This document shows, in pieces, positions 14,840-23,081 of a DNA stretch of 37,312 bases. The notes under the pieces were generated by a model. That model was not told the origin of the DNA and made no database searches. It saw only the letters and a list, made by a program, of their open reading frames with translations. Within the stretch, counting starts at the first letter, position 1. Every line of letters begins with the position of its first letter. The translations under genes and the position numbers were made by a program. Location: the NCBI RefSeq assembly GCF_030269645.1, contig NZ_BSTR01000069.1:1-37312 (forward strand), in the 5' to 3' direction. This DNA is from Actinokineospora sp. NBRC 105648 (GTDB lineage Bacteria; Actinomycetota; Actinomycetes; Mycobacteriales; Pseudonocardiaceae).

Positions 14840-16360
14840 CTACTCGCCGGTACGCAGGTCCCGTGCATCGAGCCCGCCGAACAACCCGTCCGCGCGCCGC
14901 AGTGCCGTCGCCCGGCTCGTGGCGCGGTCGCGCGAACCCGCGCGCACCAGCGAGGCGAGTTCGGCGTACCGCTCGGAGTGGGTCTTGGCGCGTCGGCGGG
15001 CGTAGTCCGCAGCGGAGTCCTTGGTGACCATGAAGGCCCAGTCGCTCGACAGCGCCAGCAGCGCCTCTCGCGCGGCCTGGTCGAGTACGGCGTCACGACC
15101 GACGCTTACCGGCGTGCGGTCTACCAGGTCCAGCAGATCGCGCTGTAGTTCTGCACCTGCGTCAACGAGGTCGGCGACCTGCGTGCCGTCCCATACGCGC
15201 CAGTCTTTGCCTGAGCCCCAAGAGGACGCCGGTAGTTCTACCTTGCCGCCGACATAGCCCGCCTCGACAGCTCCGCGCAACGTTGTCACGTTGACACCGA
15301 CCTCCGGCAGGGCGCGCAAAACGGCTTCCAGCCACGCTGGACCCTCGTGCCACCAGTGCCCGTACAACTCCGTGTCGTACGCCGACACCACGAGCCCCGG
15401 ACGTCCGTGCTGCTCGCGGAGTCCTCTTAGTCTGCGCACGACGGTGTCCACGAAGTCCTCGGCGTGCCGTCTTACGGCGTCTGCGGCAAGAGCCGGTTCG
15501 TACGGCTTCTTGTCCTCGGGAGATACCTGCCGCCCAGTGACTCGAGACGGCTTAAGACCTGACGGGTGGTCGTAGGTGTGGAAGTCGCGGTAAGAGCTGT
15601 CGCCGGGATACCCCGCCTTGGGCGACCACACGCGGTAGGTGACCTCTAGATCGCGCCCGAAGCACAGGACGTCCGAGTCGCCTACGGTCCTCGCGAAGGC
15701 GGTGTCGCCGTGCAAAGCGGGCCCGTCGACCAAGAACCGCCGCACGCCCGCCTTGGCGTACCCGTCTTCCATGCCCGGCGCGTAGCCGCACTCGGGCGCC
15801 CAGATCCCTTCCGGCGCGTGTCCAATCCGTACGGCGGTGTCTTCAAGACCGAGGCGGAGAGCGAAAGCGCGCAGACGCGGATCGAGTAGAGGCTGGAACG
15901 GGTGGGTCGCGGGGCCGCCGATCAGCTCTACAACGCCGTTGTCGACCAGCGGGCGTAGAACGGGGGAGAACCCGTGGCGCCAGCGTGTCTCGAACTCCGT
16001 TAGCGCTGCCGCGGATGCCCGGTACTCCGCCGCGGCCACGTCGCGCAGCCGCGGATCCGCGCCGTGCCAACGCACGGCCGCGTACTGGGCGCGCAGGTTC
16101 CAGTTGCCCAGCCAGTCGTGCATCCCGTGCAGCGCATAGGGGTTGTCGAGTTGGGCTGCCAGAACAGGGGTGACGCCGAGCGTAAGGACATCCCGGTGGC
16201 CCTCTTCGCCCATGCGGCGCAAGAGGTCCACGATGGGCAGGTAGGAGTGTGCCCACGCTTGGTAGAGCCATTCCTCACCTACCGGCCAGGTCCCGTGGTG
16301 CGGCAACCACGGGAGGTGGCTGTGCAGGACGAGCGCGAAACCACCGACCGGTTCGCTCAT
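14840..16360 (-). CDS. GH57 alpha-glucan branching-type enzyme, Rv3031-like
   Basis: A 506-residue GH57 protein, expected to branch or reshape alpha-1,4-glucans. Key elements are LVLHSHLPWL with His13/His15, GIWAPECGY holding nucleophile Glu190, and SAYDTELYGHWWHEG with acid/base Asp329. The extension after 400 is helical, as in GH57 branching enzymes with the C-terminal DUF1957-like part. It overlaps the upstream methyltransferase by four bases and precedes the GT4 gene by 12 bp. The middle of the gene (about 15110-16060) uses codons rare in its neighbours, such as AGA, CTA, GTA and GAA, unlike both ends. The protein sequence stays normal there, so this is not a frameshift. Confidence 0.9.
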   Translation of the reverse strand: MSEPVGGFALVLHSHLPWLPHHGTWPVGEEWLYQAWAHSYLPIVDLLRRMGEEGHRDVLTLGVTPVLAAQLDNPYALHGMHDWLGNWNLRAQYAAVRWHGADPRLRDVAAAEYRASAAALTEFETRWRHGFSPVLRPLVDNGVVELIGGPATHPFQPLLDPRLRAFALRLGLEDTAVRIGHAPEGIWAPECGYAPGMEDGYAKAGVRRFLVDGPALHGDTAFARTVGDSDVLCFGRDLEVTYRVWSPKAGYPGDSSYRDFHTYDHPSGLKPSRVTGRQVSPEDKKPYEPALAADAVRRHAEDFVDTVVRRLRGLREQHGRPGLVVSAYDTELYGHWWHEGPAWLEAVLRALPEVGVNVTTLRGAVEAGYVGGKVELPASSWGSGKDWRVWDGTQVADLVDAGAELQRDLLDLVDRTPVSVGRDAVLDQAAREALLALSSDWAFMVTKDSAADYARRRAKTHSERYAELASLVRAGSRDRATSRATALRRADGLFGGLDARDLRTGE

Positions 16361-17136
16361 GCCCGCGCGACCACGACGAGGTCGAGGCTGGCGTCGAGGT
16401 CGTCGGTGGTGATCTCGAAGTCGGCAGCGCTGACCGAGGCGACCGCGGTGACCAGCTCAGCGGGCCACGGCGCGCCCGAGACCGCCACCTCGACCTGGGC
16501 GTCGATGATCGACCCGCCGAGCAGGGCATCCAGCTCGCGCAGGGCCGGCCCGTGGTGGACACCGCCGAGGAACTCCACCGCGAACCCGGCACCGCGCACC
16601 AGGCCGTCCAGTTCGGACGGTGCCAACTCCCTGGTGTGGAACGGGTTCAGCGGGGTGTCGCGGCCGGGGGAGAAGGTCAGCCGGTTCGGCGTGGTGATCA
16701 GCAGCAACCCGCCGGGGCGCAGCACGCGGCGGCACTCGCGCAGGAAGCCCTCCTGGTCCCACAGGTGCTCGATCACCTGCAGGTTCGCCACCACGTCGAT
16801 CCCGCCGTCGCGCAGCGGCAGGCTCGCGAGGTTGCCCCGGACGGCCCGCACCGACGGGTAGGCGCGGGCGACGTGGCCCGCGGTCACCTCGTCGTAGTCC
16901 AGCCCGATCACGAGCTCGGCCCGGTGCGCCAACAGGTCGGCGCCGTAGCCCTCACCGCAGCCCGCCTCCAGCACCACGGCGTCGGTGCAGTGGTCGGCGA
17001 GGTGGACGTAAGCCACTTCGTGGCGCCTGAACCAGTAATTCTCCCGCTCGATGCCGGGAACTGTGCGCTCGCCGGTCAGCGGCAAACCGGGTGAGTGCCC
17101 TGGGCCGGCAAGTGACCCTGGGCTGGCAAGTGACAC
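16357..17136 (-). CDS. SAM-dependent methyltransferase, Rv3030-like
   Basis: A 259-residue class I methyltransferase with motif I VLEAGCGEGYG (55-65), acidic GLDYDEV and VVANLQVIEHLWDQEGF. It is the first gene of the operon methyltransferase-GH57-GT4, and in mycobacteria the matching gene is thought to methylate glucose units of MGLP. The conserved part begins near PLTGERTVPGIEREN (residues 19-33). The first 18 residues come from two near copies of an 18-bp direct repeat (about 17090-17130) and may be dispensable. The chosen GTG has GGAG nine bases upstream. An ATG or GTG further inside is possible. The 109-bp gap upstream could hold a promoter. Confidence 0.88.
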   Translation of the reverse strand: MSLASPGSLAGPGHSPGLPLTGERTVPGIERENYWFRRHEVAYVHLADHCTDAVVLEAGCGEGYGADLLAHRAELVIGLDYDEVTAGHVARAYPSVRAVRGNLASLPLRDGGIDVVANLQVIEHLWDQEGFLRECRRVLRPGGLLLITTPNRLTFSPGRDTPLNPFHTRELAPSELDGLVRGAGFAVEFLGGVHHGPALRELDALLGGSIIDAQVEVAVSGAPWPAELVTAVASVSAADFEITTDDLDASLDLVVVARA

Positions 17137-17245
17137 AGCGCTGTTCTCCTTCGGCCCCGAGCGGGCAGACCGGTGGTTCGACTACGCGACAGTAACCCAG
17201 CCCGCCGAACCCCCACCCAGTCCGCCTGACGTGGCGCCTACGGGG

Positions 17246-18085
17246 TCACGGCTTGCGGCCGAGGCCGCCGACGATGCAGTACTGGACCTGGTCGAGGGGC
17301 CGCAGGCGGGGGCCGTCGGGCCACCAGGTCGCGCACAGGGTCACCCCGGGCTCGATCATCTCCAGGCCCGGGAACATGCCCTCGATCTCGGGCATCGTGC
17401 GGAACAGGCCGGTGCCCATCGGGCTGTGCAGGAACACGTCCTCCATCCGGCGGGCCAGCCTGCTGTACTCGGTGGTCTCCGGGTCGTAGAAGTGCGTCAC
17501 ACCGACGATCGAGCCCGAGGGCAGCGCGTCGATGTAGCGCGCCATGATGTCCTGCGGGCTGCGCTCGCCGTCGTAGTGGTGGAGCGTGCCCATCTGGAAC
17601 AGGGCGATCGGCTCGGTGAAGTCCAGGTGCTTGACCACGACCTCGTCGGCGAGCACCTTCTCCGGCTCGAAGATGTCCTCGGCGATGAAGTGCGTGCGGT
17701 CGTTCTCCTCCAGCAGCGCGCGCCCGTGCGCGAGGACCACCGGGTCGTTGTCGACGTAGACGACCGTGGAGTCGGGCTGGATCCGTTGCGCCACCTGGTG
17801 GGTGTTCTCCGCGGTGGGCAGCCCGGAACCGCAGTCGAGGTACTGCTTGATCCCGGTCTGCAGCGCGATGAACCGGGTGGCCCGGATCAGGAACTCCCGG
17901 TTGTCGAAGGCCAGCTGCGCCGCCTCCGGCGCGACCCGCTGCACGCGGCGCAGCACCTCGCGGTCGATCTCGTAGTTGTCCTTGCCGTTGAGGAACGCGT
18001 CGTAGACCCGGGCGATGCTGGCCTTGCTGGTGTCGATGTAGATCGGCACCTCGCGGTCGGCGGGCAGGGGACCGGAGATCGACAT
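17246..18085 (-). CDS. Methyltransf_19 (DUF574) SAM-dependent methyltransferase
   Basis: A member of the actinobacterial SAM-binding family PF04672, about 279 residues. The sequence DTSKASIARVYDAFLNGKDNYEID, here described in part, is the family's N-terminal signature. YLDCGSGLPT binds SAM, and YVDNDPVVLAHGRALL and LPSGSIVGVTHFYD follow. Family members are abundant in Streptomyces-like genomes next to XRE/DUF397 genes, and their substrate is mostly unknown. Two ATG codons adjoin. The GAGGA site touches the first, so the second is preferred. It is divergent from the XRE regulator with about 120 bp between them. It runs in the same direction as the glucan operon, 110 bp upstream of it. Confidence 0.9.
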   Translation of the reverse strand: MSISGPLPADREVPIYIDTSKASIARVYDAFLNGKDNYEIDREVLRRVQRVAPEAAQLAFDNREFLIRATRFIALQTGIKQYLDCGSGLPTAENTHQVAQRIQPDSTVVYVDNDPVVLAHGRALLEENDRTHFIAEDIFEPEKVLADEVVVKHLDFTEPIALFQMGTLHHYDGERSPQDIMARYIDALPSGSIVGVTHFYDPETTEYSRLARRMEDVFLHSPMGTGLFRTMPEIEGMFPGLEMIEPGVTLCATWWPDGPRLRPLDQVQYCIVGGLGRKP

Positions 18086-18206
18086 CATTCCTCACAGAGC
18101 GTCGTGGATCATGGACGTTACGCACCCAAGGAGTACGCTCACCCTAGGGGTAGCGGCAAGGGCGAGGCCACGCTGGGTTCTCGGCCGGGCACTGGGAGGG
18201 ACGGTC

Positions 18207-19079
18207 GTGGCCGATAGCCAGGGTGAGGGAACGGGCGCCGGGCCAACCGCGCGCAGGATCGTCCTCGGGTCGCAGCTGCGCAGACTGCGCGAGGGCGCGG
18301 AGATCACCCGCGCCGACGCCGGCTACCACATCCGCGGCTCCGAGTCGAAGATCAGCCGGATGGAGCTGGGCCGGGTCGGCTTCAAGGAGCGCGACGTCGC
18401 CGACCTGCTCACCCTCTACGGCGTGGGCGACCCGACCGAGCGCACCCAGTTCCTGGCGATGGTCAAGCAGTCCAACGAACCGGGCTGGTGGCACCGCTAC
18501 AGCGACCTGATGCCGCCGTGGTTCCACGACTTCGTCGGCCTGGAGGAGTCCGCGGCCCGGATCCAGACCTACGAGCTGCAGTTCGTCCCCGGCCTGCTGC
18601 AGACCGAGGAGTACGCCCGGATGGTCGCCGGGCACGGCAGACCGGAGCTGGCCAAGGACGAGACCGACCGCCGGGTCGCGCTGCGGATGTCCCGGCAGAA
18701 GGTGCTGCAGCGCCCGGACGCGCCGAAGCTGTGGGCCGTCATCGACGAGTCCGTGCTGCACCGCCCCATCGGCGGCCACCGCGTGCTGCGCGAGCAGATC
18801 GACCACCTGCTGGAGATGACCCGGCTGCCGAACATCACCCTGCAGGTCATGCCCTACCCGCTGAGCGGGTACGCGGCCGAGGGCTCGTTCACCATGCTGC
18901 GCTTCGTCGAGGCCGAGCTGCCCGACCTCGTCTACATCGAGCACCTCGGCGGCGCCCTCTACCTCGACCGGGTCGAGGAGATCGAGCTGTACAGCCGCGT
19001 CGTGGACCGGTTGACCGTCGACGCCGAGACGCCCAGCCGCTCCCGCCAGCTGCTGAGCAAGCGCCGCACCGAGATCTGA
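18207..19079 (+). CDS. XRE-family regulator with DUF5753 domain
   Basis: A 290-residue regulator. Residues about 14-70 form a helix-turn-helix, LGSQLRRLREGAEITRADAG, with ESKISRMELGRVGFKERD as the recognition part. The DUF5753 sensor-like domain follows, recognised by IQTYELQFVPGLLQTEEYAR, VIDESVLHRPIGG and NITLQVMPY. This architecture is the WhiJ-like type that usually works with a DUF397 partner in developmental or antibiotic control. The GTG start is chosen because GGGAGGG precedes it by seven bases; the frame remains open upstream without a site. The DUF397-fusion gene lies downstream behind a hairpin and its own palindrome-flanked promoter, the most likely target. Confidence 0.93.
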   Translation: MADSQGEGTGAGPTARRIVLGSQLRRLREGAEITRADAGYHIRGSESKISRMELGRVGFKERDVADLLTLYGVGDPTERTQFLAMVKQSNEPGWWHRYSDLMPPWFHDFVGLEESAARIQTYELQFVPGLLQTEEYARMVAGHGRPELAKDETDRRVALRMSRQKVLQRPDAPKLWAVIDESVLHRPIGGHRVLREQIDHLLEMTRLPNITLQVMPYPLSGYAAEGSFTMLRFVEAELPDLVYIEHLGGALYLDRVEEIELYSRVVDRLTVDAETPSRSRQLLSKRRTEI

Positions 19080-19081
19080 CC

Positions 19082-19111
19082 CCGCCGCGCCTGCTCGGGC
19101 GGGCGCGGCGG
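19082..19111 (+). terminator. GC-rich hairpin after XRE regulator
   Basis: CCGCCGCGCC (19082-19091) and its exact complement (19102-19111) enclose a 10-nt loop, two bases past the stop codon. There is no T-run, which is usual for actinobacterial terminators. Confidence 0.65.
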
Positions 19112-19326
19112 CCGGAGTCGCTTCCGCCGCACGGCGGTCGCGGTCGGTGGGTCGCTGGGCCGATCGGCCGCGTCCGATCGGGCGACTATGAGACCGGGCG
19201 CCCGGTTTGCTCGATGGCGCCGGGTACCGGTTCCGACCAGCGGGGATGGTCGCCCGGACGCCGAATGTGGGCTGTACCTGGGGATCTGTTGCATCTTCAA
19301 CATGCTCGTGCGCTTGGCCCGTTCGT

Positions 19327-19389
19327 ATGCACGTGCATTTGCTGGGCCACCGGTTCGTGTTACCGTCGTCACTATCAATGCACGTGCAT
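19327..19389 (+). promoter_or_regulatory. Promoter flanked by two identical 12-bp palindromes
   Basis: ATGCACGTGCAT occurs at 19327-19338 and 19378-19389, 51 bp apart. Between them lie a -35 TTGCTG (19339-19344) and a -10 TACCGT (19361-19366) with a 16-bp spacer. The first palindrome abuts the -35 box and the second covers the expected start point. A third half-site, TGCAC, extends the second copy on its right. This is the layout of an operator pair for a dimeric repressor, with the adjacent XRE protein as prime candidate. Confidence 0.7.
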
Positions 19390-19428
19390 CTGCACTGCGT
19401 GACGACGGCGGCGGGAAGGCGAGGTCCA

Positions 19429-20040
19429 GTGAGCGAGATTCGCAACGGGATGGCGGCGGACATGGTGCCCGGGGCGCGGTGGCGCAAGGGCAGCCGCAGC
19501 GGCGCTGTGGGCAACTGTGTCGAGGTTGCTCCCGTCGACGATGTCCGCACCGCGATCCGCGACTCCAAGAACACCCACGGCCAGGCCCTCGTGTTCAACG
19601 GCCCGGTCATCGCCTCCTTCACCCGCGCGGTGAACGAGGGCATCGTGACCAGCCCGGACGCGGCGCACGCCGCCGAGGCGTACCTGCGCCAGTTGGTCAG
19701 CCGGGGGTTCGAGTTCCTGCACCCGCGCGACGCCAGCGGTGAGATCGCCGCTGTGGTCGGGGTGCGCGCCCACCACAACGTGATCGACGTCGTCCGGCTG
19801 CACGCCGAGGACAACGTCATCGCCTCCCGCGTCCCCCTGGACACCGACGACGTGCTCAACCCGAGTGTGGTGCTGTGGCAGCGCATCGGGGCCGTGCACG
19901 AGGTGCTGCGTCAGATGATCGACCTGCCGGACGACCGCACCCCCGGTGTCCTCGGCCGGCTCGGCGCGGACGCCGCGCTGAACGGCTGCTGGCTGCCCAC
20001 GTCACCGGGTCGCGCGAAGTGGCTGCCCGCGACGGCGTGA
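19429..20040 (+). CDS. DUF397 domain protein with C-terminal extension
   Basis: A 203-residue protein. The N-terminal part (about 15-70) is a DUF397 domain: GARWRKGSRSGAVGNCVEV, then VRTAIRDSKNTHG and LVFNGPVIASFTRAV. Stand-alone DUF397 proteins are normally 60-90 residues, so the further 130 residues are unusual. That part contains VVGVRAHHNVIDVVRLHAEDNVIASRV and QRIGAVHEVLRQMIDLP and matches no domain I recognise. The GTG start has GAGG four bases upstream; an ATG seven codons later is an alternative. It follows the XRE/DUF5753 gene, the classic partner of DUF397 proteins, and is read from a promoter framed by twin palindromes. A fusion of the partner with an effector or sensor domain is likely. 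Confidence 0.8.
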   Translation: MSEIRNGMAADMVPGARWRKGSRSGAVGNCVEVAPVDDVRTAIRDSKNTHGQALVFNGPVIASFTRAVNEGIVTSPDAAHAAEAYLRQLVSRGFEFLHPRDASGEIAAVVGVRAHHNVIDVVRLHAEDNVIASRVPLDTDDVLNPSVVLWQRIGAVHEVLRQMIDLPDDRTPGVLGRLGADAALNGCWLPTSPGRAKWLPATA

Positions 20041-20100
20041 GTCCGGCGTCGCCTGCCACCGACCGGCTGTGATCCGACCAGCGCGCCCTGGTCATCACCT

Positions 20101-20137
20101 CCCGAAGGCCACCTTCCCCGTGAAGGTGGCCTTCGGG
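20101..20137 (+). terminator. 15-bp perfect hairpin terminator
   Basis: CCCGAAGGCCACCTT (20101-20115) pairs exactly with 20123-20137 around CCCCGTG, then CGTTTCG follows. It lies 60 bp after the DUF397-fusion gene and separates it from the etf promoter. Confidence 0.85.
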
Positions 20138-20202
20138 CGTTTCGCGGGTGGGTCCGGGTGGGCCTGGTGAGCACCGTCACCGGCCAGGGGGTGGGTCTCT
20201 GA

Positions 20203-20230
20203 TTGCGAGCGCGCTACTCGCGGGTAACAT
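20203..20230 (+). promoter_or_regulatory. Candidate promoter of etfBA
   Basis: TTGCGA (20203-20208) and TAACAT (20225-20230) are spaced by 16 bp and fit a housekeeping sigma factor. Transcription would start near 20237, leaving a 5' untranslated region of about 138 nt before etfB. Confidence 0.55.
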
Positions 20231-20374
20231 AGCGGTGGCAAAGCCCACCGTGCCGACCAGTGTCCGGACATGGCATGGTCAGCCGAACCGCAGGAAACCC
20301 GCGCTGTGCAGACGAGGAGCAGGTCGCCCCGGCGCTCGTCCCAGCTGCTCGTCCCAGGAGGTCGAACAAGACCC

Positions 20375-21160
20375 ATGCCAAACATCGTTGTCCTGGTCAA
20401 GCAGGTGCCTGACACCTACTCGGAGCGCAGGCTCTCCGACGCCGACCACACGCTGGACCGCGAGTCCGCCGACGCGGTGCTCGACGAGATCAACGAGCGC
20501 GCCGTCGAGGAGGCGCTGGTGATCAAGGAGGCGCATGGCGGCGAGGTCACCGTGCTCAGCGTCGGCCCGGAGCGGGCCACCGAGGCCATCCGCAAGGCCC
20601 TGTCGATGGGCGCCGACAAGGCGATCCACGTCTCCGACCCGGCCCTGCACGGCTCGTGCGTGCTGCAGACCACCAAGGTGCTCGCGGCCGCCATCGGCAC
20701 CGTCGAGGGCGTCGACCTGGTGATCGCGGGCAACGAGGCCACCGACGGCCGCGGCGGCGCGGTCCCGGCCATGCTCGCCGAGGTCCTGGGCTTCCCGCAG
20801 CTGACCCACGCCCGCAAGGTCACCATCGAGGGCGACACGATCACCGTCACGCGCGAGACCGACACCGGGCTGACCCACCTGCAGGCCACCCTGCCCGCGG
20901 TGGTCAGCGTCGGTGAGAAGATCAACGAGCCGCGCTACCCCTCGTTCAAGGGGATCATGGCGGCGAAGAAGAAGCCGGTCGACACCCTCTCGGTCGCCGA
21001 CCTCGGCATCGACCCGGCGCAGGTGGGCCTGGCCAGCGCCAGCACCGCGGTGCTCGAGTCGACCCCGAAGCCGCCGCGCGCGGCCGGTCAGCGCGTCGAG
21101 GACTCCGGGGACGGCGGCAGCAAGATCGCCGAGTACCTGGTCGGCCAGAAGCTCATCTGA
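20375..21160 (+). CDS. etfB: Electron transfer flavoprotein, beta subunit
   Basis: A 261-residue ETF beta subunit, which with EtfA carries electrons from acyl-CoA dehydrogenases. It begins MPNIVVLVKQVPDTYSER, typical of the family, and contains the AMP-binding region LVIAGNEATDGRGGAVPAML (about 117-136). EPRYPSFKGIMAAKKKP is the family signature towards the C-terminus. The frame is open upstream, but homology and an AGGAGGT site 12 bases away support this ATG; that spacing is longer than ideal. etfA follows after 23 bp. In the mycobacterial block this is fixA (Rv3029c). Confidence 0.96.
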   Translation: MPNIVVLVKQVPDTYSERRLSDADHTLDRESADAVLDEINERAVEEALVIKEAHGGEVTVLSVGPERATEAIRKALSMGADKAIHVSDPALHGSCVLQTTKVLAAAIGTVEGVDLVIAGNEATDGRGGAVPAMLAEVLGFPQLTHARKVTIEGDTITVTRETDTGLTHLQATLPAVVSVGEKINEPRYPSFKGIMAAKKKPVDTLSVADLGIDPAQVGLASASTAVLESTPKPPRAAGQRVEDSGDGGSKIAEYLVGQKLI

Positions 21161-21183
21161 GAAGCAGCGAAGGAGGAAGAACA

Positions 21184-22152
21184 GTGTCCGAGGTACTGGT
21201 CCTCGTCGACGAGGTCGACGGCGAGGTCAAGAAGGTCACCTTCGAGCTGCTGACCGCGGCCCGCGAGCTCGGCGAGCCGTCGGCCGTCGTGGTCGCCGCG
21301 CCCGGCACCGCCGCGAAGGTCAAGGAGTCGCTGGCCGGCTACGGCGCGGCGAAGGTCTACGTGGCCGAGTCCGATGACGTGGCGGGCTACCTGGTCACCC
21401 CCAAGGTCGACGTGCTCGCCGCGCTGGTGGGGTCCGCCTCGCCCGCCGCGGTGCTGATCGCCGCTACCGCGGAGGGCAAGGAGATCGCCGGTCGGCTGGC
21501 CGTGCGCACCGACTCCGGTGTGCTCATCGAGGCCGTCGGCGTCGAGTCCGCGGGCGGTGAGGTGGTGGCGGCGCAGAGCATCTTCGGCGGTGCCTTCACG
21601 GTCAAGTCCAAGGCCACCCGCGGCACCCCGATCGTGACGGTCCGCCCCGGCGGCGTCGACGCGGTGCAGGCGCAGGGCGCGGCCGCCGAGGAGACCGTCG
21701 AGGTCCCCGCGGTGGACGCGGCCCGGGCCACCAAGGTCACCGGCCGGGAGCCGATCGTCGGTGGCGACCGCCCCGAGCTGACCGAGGCCTCGATCGTGGT
21801 CTCCGGCGGCCGCGGTGTCGGTTCGTCCGAGAAGTTCGACGTCGTGGAGAAGCTGGCCGACGCCCTCGGCGCGGCCGTCGGCGCCTCCCGCGCGGCGGTC
21901 GACTCCGGCTACTACCCGGCGCAGTTCCAGGTGGGCCAGACCGGTAAGACGGTCTCCCCGCAGCTCTATGTCGCGCTCGGCATCTCCGGCGCCATTCAGC
22001 ACCGCGCGGGCATGCAGACCTCGAAGACCATCATCGCGGTCAACAAGGACGCCGAGGCGCCGATCTTCGAGATCGCCGACTTCGGCGTGGTCGGCGACCT
22101 GTTCACCGTCGCCCCCCAGCTGACCGACGAGGTCGGCAAGCGCAAGGGCTAG
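21184..22152 (+). CDS. etfA: Electron transfer flavoprotein, alpha subunit
   Basis: A 322-residue ETF alpha subunit, FAD-binding partner of EtfB. The N-terminal domain starts VSEVLVLVDEVDGEVKK. The C-terminal FAD domain has VVSGGRGVGSSEKF (about 201-214), GQTGKTVSPQLYVALGISGAIQH with the FAD-contacting residues, and NKDAEAPIFEIADFGVVGDL. The GTG start follows GGAGGAAGAACA, a strong ribosome site. It is co-transcribed with etfB and ends before a perfect palindromic terminator. It corresponds to fixB (Rv3028c) in M. tuberculosis. With the enoyl-CoA hydratase and acyl-CoA synthetase in this window it fits fatty-acid oxidation. Confidence 0.96.
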   Translation: MSEVLVLVDEVDGEVKKVTFELLTAARELGEPSAVVVAAPGTAAKVKESLAGYGAAKVYVAESDDVAGYLVTPKVDVLAALVGSASPAAVLIAATAEGKEIAGRLAVRTDSGVLIEAVGVESAGGEVVAAQSIFGGAFTVKSKATRGTPIVTVRPGGVDAVQAQGAAAEETVEVPAVDAARATKVTGREPIVGGDRPELTEASIVVSGGRGVGSSEKFDVVEKLADALGAAVGASRAAVDSGYYPAQFQVGQTGKTVSPQLYVALGISGAIQHRAGMQTSKTIIAVNKDAEAPIFEIADFGVVGDLFTVAPQLTDEVGKRKG

Positions 22153-22170
22153 AAACCGCACGTCAGAGCT

Positions 22171-22200
22171 GAGGGCGGTACCCGATCGGGTACCGCCCTC
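22171..22200 (+). terminator. Perfect 30-bp palindrome after etfA
   Basis: GAGGGCGGTACCCGA and its complement join directly with no spacer, so the hairpin has a four-base turn. GGTGTTGTGG follows. The position 18 bp after etfA indicates a terminator. Confidence 0.85.
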
Positions 22201-22311
22201 GGTGTTGTGGTAGCCATTCGTGATCTTCATATCCGGTAATTCACTCAGTTGCCACCGGCACGTCACGGCAATGGGCACACAGGCTTCGCCGTGATCGCTT
22301 TAGTCTGAGGT

Positions 22312-23076
22312 ATGACGCAGGCCCAGTTGCTGGTCAGCACGGCGAAGCCCGGAACGGAAGCCCCGGCGTACTCGCTCCTCGTGGCACACGACGGAGCCGA
22401 GGTCGAGGCGGCCCAGAGACTGCGGTACCAGGTCTTCGCCGAGGAGATGGGGGCGACGCTCACGTCGAGCACCCCCGGCCTCGACGTCGACCACTTCGAC
22501 CCGTTCTGCGACCACTTGGTCGTCCGCGAGGACGCCACCGGCGAGATCGTCGGCACCTACCGGATGCTGCCCCCGGACCGCGCCGCGGCCGCGGGTTCGC
22601 TCTACTCTGACACCGAGTTCGACCTCTCGGCGCTCGCGGCCATCCGCGGCGCCCTGGTCGAGACCGGCCGCTCGTGCGTGCACGCCGACCACCGCAACGG
22701 CTCCGTGGTGAGCCTGGTGTGGGCGGGCATCGCCCGGTACATGCTGCTCTCCGGCCACAGCTACCTGGCGGGGTGCGCCTCGGTCCCGCTGGCCGACGGC
22801 GGCTCCTTGGCGGCGGGGGTGTGGAAGACGGTGCGCGACAGGCACTACACCGGCGAGGAGCTGCGGGTCCGCCCGCTGACCCCGTGGGACGCCGACGCCG
22901 TCGAGCCGCCCGCGCGCGTCGTGGTGCCGCCGCTGCTCAAGGGCTACCTGCGGCTGGGCGCCAAGGTGTGCGGCCCACCCGCCCTGGACGCGGACTTCGG
23001 CGTCGCCGACTTCCTGGTCCTGCTCGACCTCGCGAACGTCGACCAGCGCTACCTGAAGTTCTTCCTGGGGGAGTAG
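22312..23076 (+). CDS. OlsB-like GNAT N-acyltransferase
   Basis: A 254-residue protein of the ornithine-acyl-ACP acyltransferase type (Acetyltransf_5). Family features include LRYQVFAEEMGA (about 38-49), the long acidic loop FDPFCDHLVVRE, GEIVGTYRMLPP and ETGRSCVHADHRNGSVV. In bacteria such proteins acylate ornithine to lyso-ornithine lipid, and an OlsA-like acyltransferase then adds the second chain. That partner starts five bases downstream here. ATG has no ribosome site, but TAGTCT lies five bases before it, so the mRNA may be leaderless. By position it matches Rv3027c. The amino acid used cannot be read from sequence. Confidence 0.82.
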   Translation: MTQAQLLVSTAKPGTEAPAYSLLVAHDGAEVEAAQRLRYQVFAEEMGATLTSSTPGLDVDHFDPFCDHLVVREDATGEIVGTYRMLPPDRAAAAGSLYSDTEFDLSALAAIRGALVETGRSCVHADHRNGSVVSLVWAGIARYMLLSGHSYLAGCASVPLADGGSLAAGVWKTVRDRHYTGEELRVRPLTPWDADAVEPPARVVVPPLLKGYLRLGAKVCGPPALDADFGVADFLVLLDLANVDQRYLKFFLGE

Positions 23077-23081
23077 GAACC

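Noticed and set aside
13556..15148. Long plus-strand frame opposite GT4 and GH57
   Set aside because: Arg/His/Gln-rich product, antisense to a GT4 gene with all motifs intact.
18144..19886. A 580-codon minus-strand frame opposite the XRE and DUF397 genes
   Set aside because: Low-complexity product, antisense to recognised domains, and it crosses the terminator and promoter region.
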